Assembly (NCBI RefSeq): GCF_000003815.2
Contig: NC_049980.1
Coordinates: 25,252,014-25,288,585 of the forward strand
DNA length: 36,572 nucleotides
DNA from: Branchiostoma floridae
Lineage: Eukaryota > Chordata > Leptocardii > Amphioxiformes > Branchiostomatidae
Direction: 5' to 3'
The notes under the pieces are model-generated. The model did no database searches, was not told where the DNA came from, and was given only the letters and a program-made list of their open reading frames with translations. The position numbers and the translations under genes are program-made. Below are positions 28,676 to 36,572 of the stretch, piece by piece; the stretch's first letter is position 1; each line of letters starts with the position of its first letter.

Positions 28676-30929
28676 AGCTTTGTAACTACTACATGTATTG
28701 TTTATCACGATGTTTGTAATGCTTGAAGCCTTGAACTGAATCACGAAAATAGTGCAAGCCACTGCTTTCTACGTAAACACGACCTACTTTCCTGTCTGCT
28801 GCATTTTCATTGATACTGATTATTTTGTACTCGCTGCAGACAAGTACAATGGCAGTCATGTTGTCTAAGACGACACAGGTGATGTTACAGTTTGTTTTTT
28901 GTTGTAGGAAAATGATGTGGAAAGTTAAAGTGATAGAGGATTATGTGGAGCAATAATTAACAAACTTTTTATAATTGTTTGTGAAGATACTGATATCACA
29001 TTTACAAATGTATATGCTGCTTGTGCTGCCAGCCACATCAGAGATTTTGCATCGGATTTTGATCCTAACATTTTATATATTACTCTACTTTTTGTATGAA
29101 AGCAATAGGTTTCATTGCTAACTTACAGTATTGGTGATTTGCATGAGTCTCAAGAGTGCATCTTTTATTATTGAGTTAATGTGTTTCATAAAGGGATTGT
29201 TGCAGTAGTACTAAATGTCATGGAGTATATTTGTATGTAAGTTTATGGCTTCTAACAGGATTGGACCTGTGAGATTGATGATGAAAGAATGCTATTTAAT
29301 GTAATGTCAGACTGAAAAGTACCAGTCATGTTCAGGAGCTTCAGGTGTTTAAGTCAGTAATTAATGTTCAGCTTAGGTCATGCTAATACTTGTTTCACAG
29401 ATATAATATCTGCAAATGTACTTTAGATTAGAGGGGGGATTTTTCCCTTTGAAGGAGACAGGTACCAAGACGATATGCAGCAATTGGCAAATATGGATAA
29501 ATACATCAGATTCTGTAAGTCCTTTTTACGATTCTTTGAAAATGGAGTTATTCCTGTGTTTTTTTCCTCAAGTGTGCCTGGGACACTGAGGGACAATGCA
29601 CATGTACTACATCTTCTGACAGAATATCTTATTTAGTTAACATGTAATTCAAAAGAAGATAATATTGGTCCATCACCCCTAGAAGCTAGCTATGATCCCC
29701 ACTTCCTGCGAAGTTGGCATAAGTTGAACATGATTGGTACTCGTGGCTTGCATGTGTTCAACATGATTTTAGGTACACAATATTTGACTTTTTCTTATGC
29801 AAATGTACATGTTGTCAGAAATTAAAAGAAACTATGTCACGTGAAAGATTGTATGCTGTCACATTTGTTGCACTCGTAATTAACTGGGAACTGATCTAAT
29901 TTAGGCCGCCACATGCACAAGCTCCTAATCAATGTAGCTTGACCTGAGCATAAATTGACACAAGAGTAGAGTTCTGGTTCAAAAGATATGACATAAAAGT
30001 TGAAAAAGAAAGTAGAGAGGGAAGAGTATTGAATTTGAGAACACCATGGCCAGTATACGATATTCTTCGAAGAGGGGATGTCCTGTGTATACAACTGGGG
30101 GACAAAGAGGCCTTACTTTACAGGGTTCTTGTTCCTGAAATGAACAAATGTCATACAACAAGCAGTTCCTTCTTCAGGGTCACACATATTGCTGATAACT
30201 GGTCTGACTTGACAGGTAAGATAACCTACACGTCTGTATATCATGTGTTCTGACCAGGCACCTCTAAACATGTGACCACCTGTACAGAGCAGGCGTTCCT
30301 CCTTCTCTGTGAGGTCAGACTAAAACCATCTGGCAACTTGCCAGGTTGTTGACCCCATGGTGATTGTATAACACTGCAGGTCAACTGAGGACATTGTATG
30401 GTGTGTGGCTTTAGTAAGAACTTTCTAAAGAAAAAAATTAAAGGAAAAGGCTTCCACCTGTGCAATGTTGCAATTCTAAATTTATGTGGAAAAAAATCAT
30501 GTTTCTTTTCCTCTCTGTAATAAGTGGTTAATTGGGATGCCCATAGTTGAGTCTAATGGCAACATTGAATAATTTTTAGATCTGGAAACTTTACACTTCA
30601 TTTCTTCTCCCTATAAGGCCATCAAAGTCAGACTTTGTATTACCACTGCCCTGTAGGGCATATGGGGATGAGGTCATTGACCTAATAGTATTACATGTAC
30701 CACCATATATTTCAGTTGCATAACACAGAGCGAACCAGTACAGCTGTTGGTAGGACTTTGGTAGGGTCTTTTTTACATTCCTAGCAGAATTTGAGGGGTC
30801 CTAATCAAGTGATGTTAATGATCTTGCAATTTAATCTCTGCTTGTGTAGGTCTTCCTCATGGTGCAGCCAGTTCCCTTGTCGGCCTGTGATAGAACATCA
30901 TCATCAGTCACTGGGTTCTGTGATAGAAC

Positions 30930-30968
30930 AAGGAGGTTGAAAAAGGAATTTTCAGCTTCAACCTCCTT
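30930..30968. repeat. Perfect 12-bp inverted repeat (hairpin)
   Basis: aaggaggttgaa (30930-30941) and its exact complement (30957-30968) are separated by 15 bp. Nearby, gatagaac occurs three times (about 30890, 30922, 30970). The function is unknown; it may be the end of a decayed repeat. Confidence 0.6.
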
Positions 30969-31473
30969 GGATAGAACTAGAGCTGGCCTGTGCGCTTTGG
31001 CCCATGTGTCCATGGTAGCTTGACCCTTGCTCGTAATAAAATGGACACATCATTAGGTTGACAGGTCATCAACTGATAATAATAAGGTTAACAGGTCATC
31101 AGTCTGTCCTCTGCACTGACTGATAAGAGAGTTTCAATAGAGCCCAAGGCAGCTAAAGTTGCTGACTGGAAATGTGGTGTTCCATGAAGAAAATTGGGTA
31201 AAGGGGCAGAATAGTGAGTGAGTGATGCAAACCCTGTCAGGGATTTAGTCATTTCTATTCTTCCGCCATATACATGCAGATGCAAACAAGACCTTCTATG
31301 CTGCATTTTTCTCTTGGATGCCTTTCAAATTAACTGGGATTTCACCCAATCATCCCAAGTTTTTCTCAGCTGTACACAAACTCTTACGACATTAAACCAT
31401 TCACTACACATTACTAGTACTTTCTTTCACACATCAAGACAAAACAGCCAAATATATACAAGATTGCACATCT

Positions 31474-31479
31474 TTTAAT
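31474..31479 (-). terminator. Candidate KLF10/11 poly(A) signal ATTAAA
   Basis: The minus-strand hexamer ATTAAA lies about 1.13 kb downstream of the KLF stop codon. No canonical AATAAA was noticed on this strand closer to the gene. Tentative. Confidence 0.2.
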
Positions 31480-32610
31480 AGATGCTGCCTTTTTACTCTC
31501 TGCTGAGAGTATTGCTCTGTACACAGGACAAATAAATACAACATTTGTGAACTAAACTCCAACAAAAACTTTTCGCATGTCTCCGGAATGACAGACATTC
31601 AGTATCTTTCTGCCAGTATGGCACGTCACACAACATGAGCACATATTAGCCAATCATTGGCCACTATTTCCTGCAACGATTACTCCCAGAAAGGGCTGTG
31701 ATTTAAGATTGTTGAATCAAAAGTGTGTGCATCAATTACTGGCCAGATTGGTTCCTAGAACAATCAAGACCCATCAACGGTCTAAACAACTTTGTTTTCA
31801 TAGCAACATTTCATTACATTTGAGAACTCACAAACTTCTCAGGCGTACAGGGCTCGCAACCCTTTCTGCACATTCAGGAATGTGTAATCATAGCTACGAA
31901 AGCTTCCAACTAGTTCATAACTATCATACATGACCGTGTGTGCCTAAGGAACACTTCCTTTTTCTTTTTTTTCATAGAAAAATATCATGAATTCTTGTTT
32001 AAATGACTGTAAATATAGTACAACAAGTGGTCAATGCAGTTTTCTCAGTTTGTTGGAAACTAGAGCCTTTGGCACACACGTCTGAAATGTGACTTTGTTG
32101 TCTGCACAAATTGTACTAATGTACCTGAAACCATACATTCAACACAGGCATTTTACTACAGAACTGATATTATCTGCCTTGAACATTTCACTGCTCTATA
32201 ATTCTATAGAATATATTTTGGTGACTGAAACCACCAGAAAAGAAGCCACCCAATATCAGCATGTAAGGAATGATACATAAACATATGTACAAATGGACAT
32301 TTGTTATCTGGTATTTCGTATCAAACATTGCCAACATTGTCAAGAGGTATCAAAAGCTATTGAAACTTGTCATCCAAAGCAATTTTTTGGTGTGAAAAAT
32401 ATTGGGTTCAACAATCCCTTGGAGGTATTCAAAGCAACATGAAGTTGGTATGTTGCCATTGTTACAACAAGTAAAAATGTTTAAGAAAAACTTTTGTGCA
32501 ATCATTTGGAAAATATCTTCAGCCTTTTCTCTTAACAAATACTCCTTAACTTATATCTATACTGTTCATGGATGCAAACATCCATACAAGTCCTTTGTCT
32601 GTACAAGGGA

Positions 32611-32912
32611 TCACAGGCCCTGAGGCATAGACTGGGAGGGGGACACAATGACACCAACAGGCATCAGTCCTTGGTTAGCTGTCGCCATGGAGTTGAGCTT
32701 GTTGACTTCAATCTGCCAGTTGGGGACTTTCTTGGTGCTCATGTGGCGCCGAGCATGCTTGGTCAGGTGGTCGCTCCTCATGAAGCGCCGGTTGCACATT
32801 GGACACTCAAACTTCTTCTCCCCTGTGTGTGTTCTGCGGTGGCGCGACAGCTCGTCCGAACGGGCAAACCTCTTGTCACAGCCATCCCAAGTGCACTTAA
32901 ATGGTTTTTCAC
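32611..32912 (-). CDS. KLF10/11: KLF10/11 last coding exon (fingers 2 and 3)
   Basis: Begins with two bases of the linker Gly, encodes [54 protein letters not shown] and the tail through MPQGL-TGA. Acceptor ttcttcag. The intron position in the linker between fingers 1 and 2 supports the family call. Confidence 0.95.
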
Positions 32913-34947
32913 CTGAAGAACACAAAAAACACAATAAACTTAATCATTCTGTTGTAGTTAATTAGTAAACAACTCCTCTTTAAATGCTTAATCCCAACAT
33001 TTTCATTGTCTTTACAATCATGTTATGAATAACCAGGTAACAACAATGCATCTTTACAGTGAGCCAGGTGTATCATTCTTAATCTTATTACAGGATACTG
33101 ATTAACTTAATTGGAATAACAAAGGTTGAAGATCCCTGAGGACTGGGTCATCCCTTACACAACAGTCTCCCATGGGAAACATAATCAAACACTCTTATCT
33201 TCTAAAACAACTACTTCAAGCCTTCAACAAACATACAAACCTGTATGTGTTCTGAGGTGTGCCTTGAGATGTGAGCTTTTGAAGTACGTCTTGCCACAGC
33301 TGTCGTACGGGCACACGTGGTTTCTTCTCCTGGAGAAGTCAGGCAGGTTGTTGGGCATGGTCTGTCCGTCCTGAATAGAGGTGGGCGCTGGTGCGAGTGG
33401 TGATAGCCTTGTTCCTCCAACTGTCGAAATGGGGACTGGTGATGGTGGCTTCTGTTGGTTTGAGTTCATGACTACAACAACTGCGTTGGATGGGAACATC
33501 CCGGCCACAGCTGGTGGAGTGGGCGTGTGGGGAGGTGTGAGATGCTGGCCGACACTCTGATGGGTGGAGCTGACCGTTGCTGTTGTTGTGACCATAGGAG
33601 CAATGTTCGGTTGCCGGCCTGAGCTTGGGACAGGGAGTTTTGGAGACGGTGATGTGCTGGGGCTGGGCGTTACCATGGGTGTCGGCGTGGGTCCAGCGAC
33701 CATCAGGCCATTGGGTCCCGAGACAAAGTTCTGTGGGTTGAACACAATGGTGGGCAGGGGGATCTGCACGTGTGCGGTCAGAGGCATGCCTGCGATGGTC
33801 TGCACCTGTCCCTGGGGAGTGACGACCTGATAGGAACGGCTGGCCATCATGGGGTATCCATGGGACTGCATCTGTGGTGCTGCGGTAACGCTGGAGATGG
33901 ATGGGCCAGGCTGGGGATGGCTGGTGTAGGTCATGGCGGGCAACGATGACATACTCGTCACCATGGTGTGGGCGGTGCTGACCGTTGTCACGGCAACCAG
34001 GCTACATGTGGAGCTGACAGGTGTGGTGGTGAACATGACCGGGGACGACCTGTGGGTCGCCTGAGGTGGGTTACCAGATGTCTGGGTACTTGTGGACTTC
34101 ATCTGCTCAAGGCTGTCCTCAGGCAAGGGCGTATGGGGTGGAGTCGTCACACCCTGTAGCAACAGAAAACAAAACTTCTTAACTTGGTACATTTTGTTTG
34201 AAGACCTTTCAAAACAGACAAAAGAAAGAAGCTAGTGATACTTGATCTACGACAGTCAAATTTGTGAACAATGTTACTTACCAAAGGTGTGTTGTCTGCA
34301 GTGACCACTGTTGAAGCCTGGCTCTGAGTAGGACTGATGCGACCACTGCTGTTCACAGCCTCTGGCACACTTGCAATAGAGCCCTCACTTGAACTTGCTG
34401 ACAGGTTCTATAGTGAACAAAAGATAAGGAGAAAGGGTTTAATCTTCATCACCACATGGAATTCTAGATATTGTTATATCCACATATAAACATAAAGGTC
34501 ACATTTCAGAACTGGGATCCTTTATAACATTCATACAAGTCTTGCCTTGTCTACAATTATAGCTCAAACCACCCACAATACATACCAAACTTCTAATAAA
34601 AGAAGAAAAAAAATCCAGCAACCAACTTTTGCATAACTTCTTCTAAATGCAGCACATTAATCATTTGATGATTACGTTTAAGAACTAATACAAGATTTAG
34701 TAAAGTAAAGAGCTAATAATATTATAATAATAGCCTCAATCATCTGCATTACGAAACATGCCTTAAGGCAAGAAGTGACCTGACTTACCCTCCGACGCTG
34801 TGGGGACCACTTGCTCATGGACAAAAGCGTCTGCACTGCATCGAAATCTCCTTTCTCCAGTGTACAGGGTGCACTGTCCAGACTACAGTCTGAGGTGCAA
34901 TCAACATCCATCTCTAGCTTCATGGTAGAGGTGCTTACCTCTTCTTC
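32611..34947 (-). CDS. KLF10/11: Krüppel-like factor, KLF10/11 (TIEG) type, N-terminus missing
   Basis: Four exons on the minus strand (34947-34789, 34407-34282, 34153-33241, 32912-32611) join in frame to 499 visible codons plus TGA; human KLF10 is about 480 residues. Residues 33-47 ([15 protein letters not shown]) match the Sin3-interaction motif of KLF10/11 repressors. A Pro/Ser/Thr-rich middle follows, including [11 protein letters not shown], which is shared with KLF10. Three C2H2 fingers follow: Cys376/Cys381/His394/His398, Cys406/Cys411/His424/His428 and Cys436/Cys439/His452/His456, with TGEKP/TGEKK linkers, then [13 protein letters not shown], the KLF10/11 signature tail. Predicted role: nuclear GC-box-binding transcriptional repressor; TGF-beta responsiveness is known for vertebrate members only. 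As a single pre-duplication type gene it fits an invertebrate. An upstream short exon with the start codon is expected. Confidence 0.95.
32913..33240 (-). other. KLF10/11 intron
   Basis: A 328-bp intron with donor gtttgt (weaker than consensus) and acceptor ttcttcag; nothing else recognised. Confidence 0.7.
33241..34153 (-). CDS. KLF10/11: KLF10/11 large exon (Pro-rich region and finger 1)
   Basis: Starts [14 protein letters not shown] after acceptor ttgctacag. It runs through Ser/Thr/Pro-rich sequence with a second TPPHTPTPP motif, then [11 protein letters not shown] and finger 1 ([18 protein letters not shown]). It ends in a split Gly codon. Local GC content and CpG are higher than in flanking introns. 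Confidence 0.95.
34282..34407 (-). CDS. KLF10/11: KLF10/11 exon, 42 codons
   Basis: Encodes [17 protein letters not shown] and [12 protein letters not shown], Ser/Thr-rich and not conserved in detail. Acceptor ttcactatag, donor gtaagt. Both boundaries are in phase 0, joining cleanly to the flanking exons; it could be skipped without a frameshift. Confidence 0.85.
34789..34947 (-). CDS. KLF10/11: KLF10/11 exon with Sin3-interaction motif
   Basis: Encodes [29 protein letters not shown] and [19 protein letters not shown]. Acceptor ttctgctgcag, donor gtaagt, phase 0 at both ends. An internal ATG (34923-34921) could serve as an alternative start, but homology and the acceptor argue for an upstream first exon. 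Confidence 0.9.
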
Positions 34948-36572
34948 CTGCAGCAGAAAATAAAAAGAATCATAAGTACACAAATCAACTGTAATGACAC
35001 TTATATAACAATGAAATACCCAAAAAAAAAAAACATTCAATAGAAATCATTTCACCACAAAGAAATTGTAATTATCCAACGAAAAACTTGGACAAGCTTT
35101 GTCAAATATCTCAAAGAAGGGCCAAGGGGCTTTTCTACTTTGTTTCAAAGGCAGCTTAAAGTAACTTTCTACCAAGCCTTTTTTCTCATTACATTTTGCA
35201 AGGAGTTTGAAGTGGAAAATACGGGATCCTACAAAAAGTAATCAAATCAATAATTCTGAATAAAAAAAGTAAAGTGGGTGTGGCTAAGCCATGCAACCTT
35301 GATAAAGAACCTTAAAAATACACAGAAAAGAAAATAAAGTCACCTTGCAGGTAGCATCATAATTGTGTGTTAGTAGAAAGAAAAGAAAAGAGTAAAAAAA
35401 AAAGAAGAAGCAAAAATGCACAATAAAGCATCAAAAGCGAAATCCCTCCCAACCTTCCATCATCCACTGCAGTACAGTGGTTACTGCGCGATTTCATCAT
35501 CCAGCATTTGTATACACAGACAGCAGACAGGGCTATTTGAGCTCCCCTGTTCACGTGCTTGGCACATGATCACCCACTACCAGTATTGGACACCTCTCAC
35601 CCCCTTGCCTTTAGAAAATTGGACTGTTCCAGAAAACACCCCTCCGTGACCACAGAAATATCTACCAAGTTGGTGATACAGATATCTGCTTGGTATCACT
35701 AGTATCAGATCATGTAAATTTTGTTATTCCAAAAAACAAAATGTTTGTTGACAGAGCAAAATAATTCTGTAGACTTTAAATTTTTCATTCTCTTACACCC
35801 CGAATACCAAAAAAATTTTGTACCATTTATACGCTCCATGTCAGTCAGTTGGCATAATCACCAAGCTTCAGATGTATGATGTAATACCACACATCCTGCC
35901 CTCCCTGTCTACGCCTACAGTTGGTATCACCCAGACCATGTGAAGGCTGCATGATCAGTGCATGGCCTATGCATGAACAGGACCACTCCCACAACCAGCC
36001 CACATGACACATGCATTGTCAACACAGGCACATGTCTGCACTTTGCCCTTATGCAACCCTCCATAAAACCGCCTTTAGTCCAAAATGACCACCCAATTCG
36101 TATTGGATATAATTTTAAGGACATGGGGCTCACCTTTTCTGTATTACAATAAAATAAAAATTCCAGTTTTTCAATGATAGGTTTACCACAAAAAGCTGTA
36201 GCATAGATTAGTAGAGATTTATACTTTTTTAGAACCATCTACTTTTAGTATCATTGATTTTCCTCTCAACAGTTTGTGCGAAGATCATTGAAGGTGATGA
36301 AAGTTTCTGTTACAGATAGATATGATATGAGAAATATCAACCGTCTGTTTGCCTTGAACCAAGAACGTGGCATTGTGTTCTATTCCATAGATAGTAATTT
36401 TCTAGATGATGCAATACCGCCTCCATTTATATTCCGAGACAAATAGTAATGGCAGGCTCAACAGAAATTTCAAAGATTCCAACCCCTAACAGGGGAAACA
36501 CCCTACTGCTAACTGTCATTGGTCCCCATCTCTTGTTTCACGGGTCAGACTGGACTGAAGTATTACTGACAG
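34948..36572 (-). other. KLF10/11 5' intron or flank, no exon recognised
   Basis: AT-rich with A-rich runs and no CpG island. The first KLF exon (short and variable in vertebrates) and promoter were not found here and may lie beyond 36572. Open frames, such as 36238-35927, have no recognisable homology. Confidence 0.5.

Larger units (their letters stand above)
27143..32610. other. FAM135 3' UTR, intergenic DNA and KLF 3' UTR
   Basis: No coding exon recognised. It must contain the 3' ends of both convergent genes. A plausible plus-strand poly(A) signal ATTAAA is at 28670-28675, and a minus-strand ATTAAA is at 31474-31479; neither is certain. A perfect 12-bp hairpin sits at 30930-30968, and aggttRacaggtcatca is repeated at 31055 and 31085. 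Confidence 0.55.

Overview
The window is eukaryotic, animal genomic DNA. It has multi-exon genes with GT-AG introns, long AT-rich noncoding stretches, tRNA-derived SINEs and several MITE families; there are no operons or ribosome binding sites. The two protein-coding genes are recognisable bilaterian families (FAM135 and a KLF10/11-type Krüppel-like factor). Gene content, intron-exon structure and the repeat style fit a marine invertebrate deuterostome, most likely an amphioxus (Branchiostoma). That assignment is inference, not proof.

Layout. Positions 1-660 are CpG-rich with two CRE-like sites and a good splice donor at 258/259, so they look like a promoter or 5' UTR region. Positions 661-10322 hold no exon I can identify, but carry an old hAT-like MITE (2369-2679) and two inverted copies of a 0.6 kb TA-flanked MITE (6477-7078 and 8043-8629). 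Positions 10323-27142 (+) carry the FAM135 gene as 15 visible coding exons. These encode an N-terminal DUF3657-type region, a long acidic disordered middle in one 1.8 kb exon, and a C-terminal DUF676-type alpha/beta-hydrolase with a GHSLG nucleophile elbow. The first short coding exon (about 26 residues in vertebrate FAM135) was not found. At least one exon after 17743 is probably lost in a 100-N placeholder gap (18198-18297), which is preceded by a tandem repeat built from the end of exon 8.

Positions 27143-32610 hold the FAM135 3' UTR, intergenic DNA and the KLF 3' UTR. Positions 32611-34947 (-) carry four exons of a KLF10/11 (TIEG) orthologue: a Sin3-interaction-like motif, Pro/Ser/Thr-rich regions and three C2H2 zinc fingers. 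Its N-terminal exon and promoter lie upstream, beyond about 34948 or outside the window. The two genes are convergent (tail to tail); I see no sign of functional coupling.

I found no wholly new biological system. The strongest unusual signals are: a MITE family with 5-bp target duplications (three copies); the exon-derived minisatellite that broke the assembly; a GC-AG intron inside the lipase domain; repeated TTF motifs and a 21-bp coding repeat in FAM135; and MITE or SINE insertions very close to FAM135 splice acceptors.
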